Source: Papio anubis
Lineage: Eukaryota; Chordata; Mammalia; Primates; Cercopithecidae
NCBI RefSeq assembly: GCF_008728515.1
Contig: NC_044977.1
Location: forward strand, 168,191,139 to 168,255,138
Direction of reading: 5' to 3'
DNA length: 64,000 bases
Shown: piece by piece, positions 12,401-24,611 of the stretch
Numbering within the stretch: the stretch's first letter is position 1
How the letters are laid out: every line of letters starts with the position of its first letter
Program-made: the position numbers and the translations under genes
Notes under the pieces: generated by a model
The model's input: only the letters and a program-made list of their open reading frames with translations
What the model was told of the DNA's origin: nothing
Databases searched by the model: none

Positions 12401-13015
12401 ATGATTTTAGAATTCTGGCATATAAAGTACTAACATTTTAATGATAAAGTTCTTCACTTTAAAACAAACCAAAAAATATACTAACGTGTAATTATAACTT
12501 TTCCAAACAAAATGCCAAACATGCTTGGAGTTTCAGAGAAAAAAAAAAGTGACTGTTAGGAAGGCAAGGAGAAAGGATAAATAGTACTGAATGAGTTTAT
12601 ATCTGAACTTCTTGAGGAACAAGTAGAATTCTAGTACATAATGAAGAAATAAGAATGGAAAAAATGTTAGAGGTACTGGATTTGCTATATTTGAAATACA
12701 CAATTGAAAGCACAAGTAAAGTTATGTAGGAAATAAAGCTGGGGAAATTGGGCATGGGTATCAAAGGACTGCTATAATGTGCCAAGGATTTCAACAGGCC
12801 AGCATTTTAAAATTTGGTATATTAAAGAACACTTTTATGATCTCCTCCCTAAAAAACATTCAAATGTTTATACAAGGTTTATAAAGACACAACACATATT
12901 AGCATGATCTGCTCTTTTTTGCCATGACAATGATGCATGGCAAAAGAAACCCTAAAAGTTAAGTGGTAGAAAACATAAACATGTGCAAAGGTCCTGGGGT
13001 AAATAAAATAAAACA
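12401..13015. other. No recognised feature
   Basis: AT-rich. Includes a near repeat of 'aaacataaacatgtg' (about 12972 and 13012) and a short A-run at 12540-12548. Confidence 0.5.
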
Positions 13016-13019
13016 TAAG

Positions 13020-13290
13020 CATGTGTCCTTCAACTGTTTTGAGTCAAAGGAAGGTTTGGCAGCTCCAGTCTTGGCAACAATAACATACAGTCTCATATAA
13101 TGTATCTGCTTGGGTCAAACATGTAAACATTCTGTTACCCAAAGCACATCACTTAACTGAGGCCAGCATCTAGGAGCAGGAAGGTCATAGCTCCCATACC
13201 CTAAAGTGGGACAATGTAGAGTCATGACAAAGAGTGTGGATACTGGGAGAAGTGAAGTGTTGGGGCCAAATGAAACAATTTATTACATTT
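13020..13290 (+). repeat. Old dispersed repeat, family not assigned
   Basis: Text such as 'ggtcaaacatgtaaacattc', 'caaagcacatcact' and 'gtggatactgggagaagtga' resembles one arm of a common ancient LTR/DNA-type interspersed repeat ending in a 'ttggggcca' segment. I cannot name the family reliably. Confidence 0.35.
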
Positions 13291-13984
13291 AGTGAAGAGT
13301 TAGAAAAACTCCCTAAGAAAAAAAAGTTGTTAAATTGTGTTGAAATCACTTATTTAGTTTTAAGACTAATGACATTACTATTTTTATAGAAATAAAACAT
13401 TTTTTAGAAAAAAGTAAACCCAACATCTAAAACTCTTAGAAGGTATTGGCTTTTAATACATGCAGATTGACCCAGACATTAAACTATGTATGGATACAAA
13501 TAAAATATTATTAAACATATATAAAAATAGTTACGAATAATTTTAAAAAAGTGCAATTTGAGTAAAACATATTAAATTTATTTTACTTAATTTGAAAAGT
13601 TAAAGGAAATCAAAGTAAATAGAATGGTTGAATAAATATCTTTCACAAAGGATAATATTAAAGATCTAATTATTTATAAGTAAACAGTTTGAAAACTACT
13701 AGAGGTTTGAGGATTATGTGGTTTAAATTACACATTTTATCCTCATTCATTATATGAGTTGACAACCTACTATAAAAAATAAGAAAGATTGTGATCATTC
13801 ACCTATGTCTTCCCACCCACCCTTTTTCCTAATTTTGACTTCTGCTACTCATGTTACTACTTTTATTATTTTTATTTGTTCAGGGATTATTAACATTTAC
13901 GATCATAAAATTATTATGGTCTATAATTCCCAGAGTTGTTTAGCATTAGTTCCATATTAATAGGGATTCTTAGCAAGTTTTGTA
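13291..13984. other. No recognised feature
   Basis: Very AT-rich unique sequence; nothing supported. Confidence 0.5.
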
Positions 13985-14545
13985 CTAAGATATAATATAT
14001 ATGCAGAAAAGTACACATATAGTAAACGTTAAGCTCGCTAACATTTTATAAATGAAGACATCCACATATCTACACAGAACATTACTAGCACTCGAAACAG
14101 CTCCCCACCCATTTGGTTCCATCCCTATTCCAGGGAAACTAGCACCCTGATTTCTAAACTAATACCAATTTAATGCTTTACAAATTTTGATAAGAGGGTT
14201 GACTGGATTTTATTGTCAATATTTTTAATAAAAGGCTATTGCTGTTGAATTATCTAAGTTATTTCATGTGTGAAAATATGTGTCATTGCTTTAATGTCTT
14301 CTGGCATCAAATATTCTATTGATAATTTTCCTTTCTACCAATTATATTATTCGTCTTTTGGTTGTTCATATTTCATTGTCAAGTAGCATTTTTTTCCCAA
14401 AAATTCTCACGGCTATTTGAGTTCCTGAATATATGCATTTATCCTTGAATGCATACTTGGCTAGGTATTTTAGTCTTACGTTGTACCCTTTTTTTTCTTT
14501 CAGAAATGTGCAGGCATTGTACCATTGTCCTCTGTTTTTTAATGT
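13985..14545 (-). mobile_element. Old L1 (L1M-type) antisense fragments (tentative)
   Basis: 13985-14160 resembles the L1M 3' region read backwards ('agtacacatatagtaaacg', 'cagaacattactagcac', 'accctgatttctaa'). 14400-14545 resembles L1 coding sequence read backwards ('ttggctaggtattttagtct', 'gtaccattgtcctctg'). The middle is poorly matched. Confidence 0.4.
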
Positions 14546-15080
14546 GGCTTAATAGTATATAAAGGCATTTGCATCATCAGAGTCCTCCAAGAGAAAGACA
14601 CAAAGACAGACTTAGAAATGCCAGACATTGCTTGAGGGTAACCCCCATGAAATAGAAAAGAGAGGTGGCCATCAGAATTACACAGGGAAAAGTATCAGAA
14701 CAAGACATAGGTCAGACACACATGAAAGCAGAGGGGGAAGAAAGGAGAAGTGAGTATGAAGGGCCTGGAACTAAGGTTTGGTTTTGAGGACATCTCAGCC
14801 ATCCCAGTGAGGAGCTCTGGTTCAAAGATTGCCCATAGAGGAGCCCTGGGCTGGGAGAAGATGGCTAGTCATGAGCAAATCAGACATGTCCAGTAGATTA
14901 TGGAGGTGGCCACACTGGGAAATGTGTGATTTTGTGCCAAATGCTGTCACAGATCTTCAAAACAGTACAACTGTAAGTTGTCAGTTAACTTCATTCCTCA
15001 TAGCTGAGTGGAAAATGTTTTCTTGAAGGCATACCCTCATGGTTGCCAGATATTATCCTTTTTCCTTTCTACATTCCCAG
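14546..15080. other. Unclassified, less AT-rich segment
   Basis: 14570-14960 has mixed composition and may be a diverged LTR. A 65-codon frame at 14829-15026 has no recognisable domain. No family call is made. Confidence 0.4.
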
Positions 15081-15089
15081 AAATTCTTT

Positions 15090-15430
15090 CCCTCTCTTTT
15101 TTGAAAATTTATTTTAGAGAAACGGTCTCACTCTATCACCCAAGCTGGAGTATAGTGGCTCATGATCATGACTCACTATTACCTTAAACTCCTGGGTTCA
15201 AGCAATTCTCCCACCTCAGACTCCCCAACAGTTAGGACTATAGACATGCACCACCATGCCCAGTTATTATTATTTTTTCTTTCTTTACTTTTCTTTCTTT
15301 TTTTTTGGTAGAGATAGGGGTCTCAGTATGTTGTCCATGCTGGTCTCAAACTCTAAAACTCCCAGCCTCAAGTAATCTTGGCCTCCCAAAGCACTGTGAT
15401 TACAGGTGTGAACCATAGCACCTGGCCCCA
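15090..15430 (-). mobile_element. Alu SINE, antisense, old (AluJ-like)
   Basis: Diverged dimeric Alu with 'catgatcatgactcact' and 'ttgtccatgctggtctc', a T/C-rich middle A-box at about 15270-15310, and the Alu 5' end at 15428. Flanked by aaattcttt at 15081-15089 and 15431-15439, a probable target-site duplication. J-like by eye from the number and type of changes. Confidence 0.9.
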
Positions 15431-15439
15431 AAATTCTTT

Positions 15440-16357
15440 ATCCTTGAAATTAAACAATCTCAGTATAAATCATTTTGTATTATTATGTTATTTATTTATG
15501 GACCACTCAATCTTTTTTTAATTCTGCAGATCTATTTCTTTATCACAGGATATCATTTTGGTATTCCATCATGATTTTTTCTCTTTTAATATGGTAACTT
15601 AGGTACTAACCTTTCCTCTGAGTATCTTCTCAAATATTATCCACCTAGTTTTATACTGGGGAGCACATCCCATTTCTATGGGACAATACTCTCAAACTAT
15701 TGATCTAACTTCTGATTCAATATGATACTCTAGATGATGTGATCTGTGGATGAAATTCCTGTCGAAAAATGCTGCAAACATAGATAAAATCTTCTATTGT
15801 AACTAGTTTTTCTATGACTTTTCCTACGTGCAGTATAAAAATCTATTGAAAATTGATTTTTTTTTATTTTGTTGCTATTTGTGAATAATTGTTTTTAAAA
15901 TAAAAGTATTCTTTATTTTCTTTCCTTCTGAGATAATTTCATTACGTGGCATCAGTTAGCATTTGCACTGTTTAATAAAATTTAATTAACTATAAATCAA
16001 TTTTATAAAAATAATTATAAAAATATTAAGCATTTTTAATTCAACGTATATACATATATACATACATACTATGTTTAAAAATTCTTGTATCATGGAGGTG
16101 ATATTCACTCTATTATATCTACTAATGACAAATGAACTTTTTTGAGGAATATATTTTTTAAAATGCTTCTGTAAATGACTAAAGTCTTTAGGAATAAAAG
16201 CTGGAAATTGGAGTTTACATTTGAAAATAAAGAATTTGAAGTAGAGAATGTAGAAATTCAGAGCAGAAACTTAGCCATGAGATGAAGACTAGATTGAGAA
16301 TGGGATGTTCATATGAGGTAAAAAAAAAAAAAGATGTACATGTTTAATAATTATTTA
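15440..16357. other. No recognised feature
   Basis: AT-rich unique-looking DNA with A/T homopolymers (A-run at about 16320-16332). Confidence 0.5.
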
Positions 16358-16545
16358 GAGGGGGAAGGGAGGGAAGGGAGAGGAGACAAGGGTTGAAAAC
16401 CAACTGCTGAGTAGCTTGCTCACTACCTGGGTGGCAAGATCATTTATAGCCCAAACCTCAGCATCACGCAAGATACCCAGGTGTCAAACCTGCACATGTA
16501 ACCCTTGACTCTAAAATAAAAGTTGAAACTATTTATAAAAAATAA
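16358..16545 (+). mobile_element. L1 3' UTR end fragment, sense
   Basis: A polypurine G/A block, then 'gctcactacctgggtg', 'aaacctgcacatgtaaccc' and 'aaaataaaagttgaaa', the classic L1P-type 3' terminus with polyadenylation signal and A-rich tail. Strongly 5'-truncated. Confidence 0.85.
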
Positions 16546-16974
16546 ATACACGTTTTTTGAAAGAAAAAATTATTCATGACATTATTAAAAATTGGGCTTC
16601 TTGAATTATAAAATTTCTTACAAAAATAGAAAAAATACTAATCGACTATCGTATGTATCAAAATTGATTTAAACATATAGAGACATAAAACTCTAATAAG
16701 AGTGCTCCTTATCAGAGAATAATGCTGACAAATGCTTTACAAATACTTGAGACTTTCTTGCTCAAAAAGTGTTGAGGAGAAATTTTATTCCTCCTCTATT
16801 TTCTGACCCATTAGGATTAAAGGCATTGGTACTTTGCCTGTAATAAAATCGAAAATACATCCCTGTACTGCACAATCTCTTTGTGATGCAGTCAAAATAA
16901 AGTGGCATTTCTATCATTCCCCATCCTGTTCTATATGTCATGGCACATGAAACAGGATGGGCTAACTAGAAAAT
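16546..16974. other. No recognised feature
   Basis: AT-rich unique sequence; nothing supported. Confidence 0.45.
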
Positions 16975-17458
16975 GACTAGTATTGGTATCTGTGGAGTTT
17001 TAAAAATATGGCCTCACGATTCTCTGATGCTCCTCTCATTGCGAGAAGCTGTGCCTTTCCTCCTTGCATCTGTGCTCTGTGACTGACTGACCAAAAAGAC
17101 ACAGCTGAAATGACCTAATGTCACTCTCCAGGCCCAAACCTTAGTAAGTTAGGAACTTCCACTTCTCATCTCTTAGGACGCTCGCCCTTGGAACTCAGCT
17201 ACCATGCTGTAAGAAAGCCAAGGAGAGGCTCTCTGAGAGAAAGTGACAGCATTATCTTGTCAGCTATGTGAGTTATGAGAAATGAACTGTCCATCTTCAG
17301 CTAAGCCACACCAGGGACTCTGAATGAACAGAGCCATTCTGCATGAGCTACGCTTGCAGAATCCTTTCTGAATTGTAGATTTACTGGCAAAATGATTATT
17401 TTTATTTTATATCAATACATTTTGAGGTGGTTTGTTACATAGCAATAGATAACTGAAC
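16975..17458 (+). mobile_element. MaLR/ERVL-class LTR, sense
   Basis: Opens near 'tggtatctgtggagttttaa', contains a CTCTGTGACTGACTGACC-type middle and closes with 'gtttgttacatagcaataga' then taactg, the characteristic end of this LTR class. MaLR internal-like sequence follows directly, so it would be a 5' LTR. Subfamily not assigned. Confidence 0.65.
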
Positions 17459-18350
17459 TGTAATTTGATACCTGGAGGTTTGTTGCTTCCATAATAAAAA
17501 CCTAAAATATATGGTGTTGGGTTTGGAACTAGATGGCAGGCTGAAGCTCAAAAGGCTTTGAGGGGAGTATTAGTGGGAGTCTAAGATTTTTAGATGGAGG
17601 AAGAGGTTATTGGTCAGGTCAAAAATGATGATAAGGAAGATGTTATTGGAAACTGGAAGAAATTGAGAGAAAAGTTAATAACACTATCACTGACAGTAAG
17701 GTATAAGTAGGAAATATTCCTAATGAATGCAAGATCTTGCTAAGGAGTTTTCCAAGAACATTGAAAGAGCAAACTGGCTTCTTCTCACTGTCTATGATAA
17801 AATGAGAAATGAGAGAACCAGGATCTGCTTGTATTTCTACACCTATACCCCAGGGAAGAAAGGCCAGTATGTGATTTTCACAGGTCTGCACATGGGAAAT
17901 CATGCAGTATCATTCCTGAGAGGATGAAGCTGTGTGCTTGGAGAAGCAGCAGAAGCAGACAGACTTGATAGAAAGTGTCCCCTGTGATAGGGAAATAAAA
18001 ACTATGGGCACCAGGAACCACATTTCTGTCTAGATACCCCTAAAATGTCAGGACTTTGATAAAGTGGCTTGGAGTCCTTATGGCCTTGACAGAAAGAGTA
18101 ATAATACCCCTAGCCCATAATAACCTAGAGACAGTGGAGTTGTCATTTACAACTCATGTGAGATTGAACAAGGATCATAATAATGTTGACCAATGGCCAT
18201 TAAAAACTGCAACATTTTCCCCACAAGGTTTCAAGCTACTAGGAACTCACAGGCTAAGGAAATACCTAGAGTGTGTTGCGGGAAGAGGTGGTGGTAGTGG
18301 TGGTATATGTTGGGAAAAGACTGTCCACAAAACATGACTGAAATAGAATT
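17459..18350 (+). mobile_element. MaLR internal sequence remnant (non-coding by decay)
   Basis: Begins just after the LTR with 'cataataaaaacctaaaata' and 'gggtttggaactagatggca', typical of THE1/MST/MLT1 internal regions. The frame at 17727-17927 contains SKNIERANWLLLTVYDKM, matching the internal gag-like segment in style; another follows at 18056-18337. No complete protein. No 3' LTR is visible, so the element is truncated. Confidence 0.6.
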
Positions 18351-18869
18351 TTCTCCTAGCTTTTCAGGAAGTTGAGTTCAAGATACATTGAATCTATTAT
18401 GACCAATAAAATATCACATGATTTGCAACCTTGCATCATGGACAGAAATATGTATCCATAGCAACTCCCAGAAAACAGAGGAAGTGATCGTTGAAGTTGA
18501 CTATTGCTCTGGGAAGAATTAGACTAAGTCAAATACTTTAAGAAAATGCAAGAACTTTAAGTGTGTGAGTCATCATTTAATGAACACAATTTTTTTCAAA
18601 TATTTTATCAATTTAGTGTTTAGGAAAAGGAAGCATTTGGGATAGGGGAAGATTTTCCTCCAGTTCATTGGAGGAAAACACATTAAATTTATGTGCATAA
18701 TTGGAAATTGATTTAATTGTTGACTGCTTAACTACTCTCTAGCTGTCATTCTAAGAATGATCATTTTAACAACAGCAAGTAGAGGATCTTAAGGTTTCTA
18801 TTTTTATTTGATGGTCCACATGTGAAGCTCCCATCTGGGAAGGAGAGGCTTGCCATGTATGCATGGGTA
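18351..18869. other. No recognised feature
   Basis: Unique-looking AT-rich sequence, possibly the decayed end of the MaLR interior. Confidence 0.4.
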
Positions 18870-19456
18870 CAAATGACATGAACAATCTATTCACAAGAGA
18901 AGAAATGTCACATGATTAGTAAGCATATGAAAAATTGTTCAACCTTCTTAACAGTCAAAGAAATACACCCCAAATAAAGAAAACTATATTTTTAAGTCAC
19001 AAATAAAGATGAAAATAAAAGTATCACATACAATGATACTGATAGAGTAGAAAAACAGGCAAATACAGAAAATACAGTTAGGCAAAAACTCCCTGGAAAA
19101 AAAAAATGGCATTATTTTTCAAAAGTTTTAACACTTGCATCCTATTTAAGCCAAAAAATTTTATTCTAATACTCTATATTAAGAACGTAATTACAGTTAT
19201 GCACAACTTCTTCATGGATATTTATCATAGTGATTTCTGTAATGAGGAAAAATAGGAAGCAAAAACATCCAATCTACTTGTTCAAAGTTAGGCGACTACT
19301 TAAATAAAGTATGGTATTCTTAACAGAACACTAAGCAGCCAATGAAAACATCAATGTGACTATGTCAATTGACATGGGAAAATGCTCATAATTAATTTTT
19401 AAGTGAAGCAGCAAACCACAAGATAGTATGCACAGTGTTAAGCTACTGTTATGGCA
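18870..19456 (+). mobile_element. Old L1 (L1M-type) ORF2 3' end, sense
   Basis: The text follows the ancient L1 C-terminal region: 'gaaaaattgttcaacctt', 'ttcttcatggatatttatca', 'aaataaagtatggtattctt', 'actaagcagccaatgaaaac', 'gacatgggaaaatgct' and 'agtatgcacagtgtt'. Highly diverged, with no open frame. Confidence 0.7.
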
Positions 19457-19492
19457 TATACATACATATATATATACACACACACACACACA
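19457..19492. repeat. Compound (TA)/(CA) microsatellite at L1 tail
   Basis: Alternating TA, then (CA)n, directly after the old L1 end. Probably grown from its tail. Confidence 0.85.
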
Positions 19493-21138
19493 TCTATATG
19501 TACATGCACCGTGAAAGTTGAGTAGATGACTTGAGGAAAGGGCTGAAGATTTGGAATACTAATGTAGTCCATGGGAAAGGGAGCAGACCAGGTATGGATA
19601 TTGTAAATCATTTCTTAAAGTATGAGTTGTAATTATTAAAATGTTGTAGTGACAGCAGTCACTTGCATTAAGCAATGTTCTCCAGCTTGTCTCAAAGTCT
19701 TGCTGTAAAGACTGAGAAACAGGGATAACTAGATTTATCCAGAGAGAATGGGATTTGTAGGAAATGTGTGGCTGAGTGACAAGTGCTCACACAGACTGAT
19801 GATTAATTTAAGTGGTAAACTTGATTTAGTGGAAATGGAAATAATCCCTTGTGTGCCCACAGAGAATAAATGCTAACTTAGAAGTAGGCAGTCATCCTGG
19901 GCTTGCCGCCGACCTTGAAGCATGGTGAGGATACCAATAGAAGGATGGAGTGTAAGGAGACCTGAAGCCAGCAAGGGTGGGTACATCCTGATTGGGGTCT
20001 TTGTAAAGGCCAGAAGCCAAACATTCACACTGGCAGGGAGTAGGGGCTACTACTGTAAGAATGAACAGATTGGAGCCTGGTTGTAGAATGCGTAGAATAT
20101 CAGGCCAAAGAACTGAGATCCTGGTAAACCCCTTGTCAAAAATGTCCAGGATTAAATGTCAGTTCTTGAGATATTTTTAAAAATAAGAGTTCCAGGGTTG
20201 TGCTAGAGATTTTAGAAATATATAAAATAGTAAATGTGAAGTAAAGCAACAGTTTATTGAATATAAATACTAGGACTCACAGTGCAATACATGGGCCTAT
20301 TATAAATGGGCTACCCAAACAGTTTCAATAATATGGCTTCTGAGGTACATGAGCTTGAAGTTAATGAAAACTTAGAGAAAATGAGATTTTGTTGAATCCT
20401 AATGCTCATAAATAATAAAGTTCTACTTGGACTAAAATTTTTACAAAAATAAATAAGTTACTGTCTTTTCTAGTAGCATTCAAGACACATTTAAGAGATA
20501 AAAAGCACCAAAATTTCTCACAAAGTAATGAATGAAAATGCTTACCTCGTGGGAAAGTATAAAATATATTTTAAATAGATAGAGAGATCAAAGTAGGTAT
20601 AGATATACGTACATTACCTTCCATGAGCATATAAGATGCTGGCAAAAAACCAAAGCAAAGGAATGCAAGTTCACTGACCAGGTTCCACACGTCAGTGTGT
20701 GTGCTGGATGTTCTCAGAGAGATGAAATAACACATATTTGTCATATGGCTAGTAATCAGCAGATACAAGGTTTAAACGTTAATCTAAATGGTTGCAAAAT
20801 AGCATATTATTACACCCACACTGAACCATTTCTCTGTAAGTTCTATTTATACTGTGCTAAGACGTGGGACACCAAAATAGAAACTGACACATTTAATTTT
20901 GCCAACTATAGCTACTAATAGAACAATGGGGCGTGTACACTTTGCATCAGTTTGGCTACAAACCTCAGAAAGGATTCTCTGGCAAAAATAAAACCAAGTC
21001 AGCAGAGTTCTTGTGCCCATAAATTGAAGACCCAAAAGAAGATGAAATCGATTATCAAGAACGGTACACTTCTTGGAAATTTTGGAATGAATACAAAGTA
21101 ATATGTTAAATCATCTGGTGACTATATATTTTCTGTTA
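19493..21138. other. No recognised feature
   Basis: 1.6 kb of mixed, partly AT-rich sequence. Frames at 20571-21035 on either strand have no recognisable domain. Confidence 0.5.
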
Positions 21139-21275
21139 CCAATGAGTGAGCTACAGCCTGGAGAGGCAAAGTGATTTACTCAAGTAACAGAGTAAGTTTG
21201 TGGACAGATTGGGCTTCTGTACAGGCCAAGTTTCATGTGATCTAGTATCCTACTCCCTTTCCATTGTGCCACATC
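21139..21275 (-). mobile_element. MIR SINE fragment, antisense
   Basis: Contains the reverse complement of the MIR core ('ggagaggcaaagtgatttac', 'caagtaacagagtaag') and ends near 'cctactccctttccattgtg'. Confidence 0.65.
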
Positions 21276-21494
21276 AGGTTTTTTCATGACAGGATAAAAG
21301 TTAAAAATGCGATTTCTGTGGTAAAGTATAGCCCTAATATAAAAGAAAAGCACCAAACATGACCAGTTTCCCTTTGGAACTCAAAATGCCCTTGGATTGA
21401 CAAGGAAGACAGAGATGAATGTCTGTGTTCTTTTCCCAGGATGATTTCTTTGATCCCTGAGTGATGGAGGGCTTGGAGTACTCCTAACATTAGT

Positions 21495-21727
21495 CAATGT
21501 TTTTTGAGCACTTGCCATTTGCCAGTCACTGCTAAGTATTTTACATTCATGATTTCACTTCATTCTTCTAGTTATCATATGTGCAATTATTTTTATTCCT
21601 ATTTGAAATGTGAAGAACCCAAAACAGACAGAAGCAATTAGTCCAAGATTGCTTAGATATTAAGAGTTAAAATATGAATCCCTGCAGTTTGAGACAAGAG
21701 TCCTTGCACCTCATGGCTATGCTAAAC
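21495..21727 (-). mobile_element. MIR SINE, antisense, near full length
   Basis: Begins with the MIR 3' end read backwards ('gagcacttgccatttgccag'), then 'aattatttttattcctattt', 'ccaagattgcttagatatta' and 'gagtccttgcacctcatgg'. A second MIR lies just upstream at 21139-21275 in the same orientation. Confidence 0.75.
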
Positions 21728-22058
21728 CAATTCCCTCCTTCCCACAGTATTGAGTTTCGTTGTACAATATTTTAACTCAAGATTTAATCCAAAACCAGGG
21801 AAAGCTATCACTTGAGTTTTGAGAACCTCCAGGAAGATTAGCAACTTCCTTGCTATCACTGGCCAAATGAAACATAGGCAGAGATGAGAAAAATATGCAT
21901 TGAAAATAGGACATATTGATGACTGGGGTAGAGAATAAAGAAAAAGAGTAAAGGCCTTAACCTATATTTAAACTTTGAAGGGGTTTTAACTGATCTTCAA
22001 CATCCTCACTAGCTACAAGATTAAAGAAAACTCATATTGCTTTCTGTGTTTTCCCATA

Positions 22059-22165
22059 GCAGTTGTACAAACCTCTCTGATCACTGTGAAAGGACTCATT
22101 ACTAGCATCGGGGACATTTTTTTTTTTTTTTAAATACATGTTTGTCTTCCCTAATAAACTGTGAG
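22059..22165 (+). repeat. Direct duplicate, copy 1 (L2 segment)
   Basis: Begins gcagttgtacaaacctctct and ends aactgtgag. About 94% identical by hand to 22412-22525, which has 9 extra bases inside. Confidence 0.9.
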
Positions 22166-22410
22166 TTTATCAGTGGAAAAAAAACAAGTTCTCACATACG
22201 TCCCTCACTCCCCAAGGCTGGCAAATTATTTTTATATGTTACATACTGTACATAAAATATATAAGTGAGTAAATTTCTCATGCTGCTGGCTTTTATACAA
22301 CTAAAGTCAAGACTGATTTTCCTGTTAAATTTAAATAAAACTTTAAAACCATGTAATTCAATTAATCATCTTAATTTAATAAGATGGATATTAGTATTTT
22401 CTCAAGATAC
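22166..22410 (-). repeat. Inverted copy of 23131-23391
   Basis: Reverse complement of downstream DNA, about 93% identical over the alignable part. Landmarks are 'cctcactccccaaggctggc', 'acaactaaagtcaagactga' and 'ttttctcaagat'. It lies exactly between the two copies of the duplicated L2 segment. Confidence 0.9.
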
Positions 22411-22411
22411 T

Positions 22412-22525
22412 GCAGTTGTACAAACCTCTCTGATCACTGTAAAAGGACTCATTACTATCATTACTAGCATTGGGGACATTTTTTTTTTTTTAAATACATG
22501 TCGGTCTTCTCTGATAAACTGTGAG
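22412..22525 (+). repeat. Direct duplicate, copy 2 (L2 segment)
   Basis: Repeats copy 1 at 22059-22165. It carries a 9-base extra piece (an extra 'tatcattac') and a few substitutions. Downstream the L2 continues normally. Confidence 0.9.
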
Positions 22526-22600
22526 CTTCTAGAGGGCAAGGGCCATATCTAATCATGGTTGGCTCGCCAGTGCTTACGATTTGGCCTGAAACATAGTAAT

Positions 22601-23130
22601 TTTTTAAAAACAAAATGTTTAAATGTTTAAAAACAAAAACACCCTAAGAATAAAATTATAGAGCTACAAAGTAAACATCTGCTTCACATGCTACTCAAGT
22701 CCTCCATGCTGCCCCAGGATGCCCTAGAGATGATACTATTTGACAATTTTGAAAAACTTGTGTTCTCAAGCTATCTCTGTTTTTCTCCAAATGCGTATGG
22801 GAAATTATCATCAATAATTAACTTTTAAGTGGTTTGTATGAATTTTGATGGTCTGGAGAACCAACATAATGTTATGAACCATCTGAGTGATCAACAAAAT
22901 TACAACTGAGTCCTATTTTGCAACTCAGTGGCTTCCATTTGGGTTAGTGCTTGTGGACACATAAATATTATGTCAAAGCCATGCAAAAACAATGGTTAAA
23001 TAAAAATCTTATGATAGCACAACCCCCTGGTTGTGGCAGGAAAACTGAATCCTCTACTAGCCTATTATCAGAATGGCAAACAATGCCTTACCATAGTTGA
23101 GGGGGGTGATTTTACACTGAAAGGGAAAAT
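22601..23130. other. No recognised feature
   Basis: Spacer between the arms of the inverted repeat. AT-rich and unique-looking. Confidence 0.5.
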
Positions 23131-23391
23131 CGCATCTTGAGAAAACATTAATATCCATCCTATTAACATGATTAATTGAATTATATGGCTTTAAAGTTTT
23201 ATTTAAATTTAATAGGAAAATCAGTCTTGACTTTAGTTGTATAAAAGCAAGCAGCATAAATGTATTCACTTATATATTACATGTATAGTATATAATATAT
23301 AAAATATATAAAAATCACATTATAAAAATAATTTGCCAGCCTTGGGGAGTGAGGGATGTATGTGAGAATTTGTTCTCTTTTCCTTTGAAAG
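23131..23391 (+). repeat. Source arm of the inverted repeat
   Basis: Matches 22166-22410 in reverse complement. It lies in continuous sequence without flanking duplications, so it is taken as the template. Contains an AT-only stretch at about 23280-23320 that differs between the arms. Confidence 0.85.
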
Positions 23392-24611
23392 GTGTCCATG
23401 TATTATTCAAATTGGAGACAAATTGGTCCAGCTCTGAGGGAAAATGCATTTATGCCACTGCAGTTGCCATCACCTCCATGATCGATTCCAGCAGATGCAT
23501 CTGTGAAAATCTTCTCTCCTCCTACCTATGGCATCCTGTGTAGAGTGTCATCACTCTCTCCTTTCACATTCACTAAAATTCACTGAGTGTGTCTCCTGCT
23601 ATCAAAGACTACTTGAAAAACAGGAGGATGTTTTATTGCTTGTTCACTATAATCTACTTTGTTGATTCTTGTCACATTGCTCTGCTTTAGAGGAAGACTA
23701 ATGACATTCTTCTGCAGGTAGCATTTTGATGTTTAAGCTCCATTTTAAAAATACAGCTATTTCTTCTATTTCGCTAACTGTAAATGTTTCATTCAGTATT
23801 TTATAACCACATGATTTTGGCAGACATTTTTTTGCTGGGATGTGTACTTCTTAGTGATGTATCCAATTCTTCATTTTTTAGAATTATGAATTTCTATTAC
23901 ATTCAACATAAAAACGACAACAGGCAACAGTGGCACGAAAATGAGTCAAAAGTTGTGACTCTTTCTCTACCCATAACTAGAAAGAAAAATGGTTCCAATC
24001 AAAAGCACTAGCAAATAAAGCATTGTTATGGGAGATAAATTGTACCACCTAGTAAATATGAATCATATTCTGTGCCATGAAGTATACTACCTGTGAGTCT
24101 ATTGTCTGAATCAAAAAAGAGTCTCTGAACTTGAGTGAATTAACTAAAAGGAGATTTTCTCCAGAGAATCCAGTGACTACTGCTGTAACTGAAGAGAATG
24201 CTGAAGAACGGTCAATGTTTTACTAAAGCTTGTTGCAACTTGCCACAACGTCTTTACATTGAACCAGTATTATTAGAGAATCTAAGGAGTTTAGAAGATT
24301 AAAACTGCTGACATGTTTAAAATTAAACTGTTTCAATAATTTTAAAATGTAATATTTTTTATAAGGAGATGTGGGGGCCAAGATAAGTATTCACTTTTAC
24401 AGTCTAATTTACTTATTTATTTACATACATGTGGCAAGGCTATGGGAAGTAGGCAGAATGGATATAATCTTCTGTATATCAGAACCATAAAACAGTATCT
24501 TTAAAATGATACTTTTCTCTATTGAGAATATTAAGTGCCAAATAGTGTACATTTAACACACTTAATTAAACTCAGTAATTACTGTATATTGCCTTTTTTT
24601 CAGAGATGAGT
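23392..24611. other. No recognised feature
   Basis: Unique-looking sequence. Frames at 23349-23543 and 23784-24011 have no domain. A high-T stretch before 24600 is noted. Confidence 0.5.

Larger units (their letters stand above)
22035..22600 (+). mobile_element. L2 LINE 3' end, split by a duplication with an inverted insert
   Basis: The L2 3' end reads from 'ctttctgtgttttcccatag' through 22165, then resumes at 22412 and continues through 'gtgagcttctagagggcaag' to 'ctgaaacatagtaa'. L2 identity on both outer sides shows that 22166-22410 is foreign and that 22059-22165 has been repeated as 22412-22525. Confidence 0.7.
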
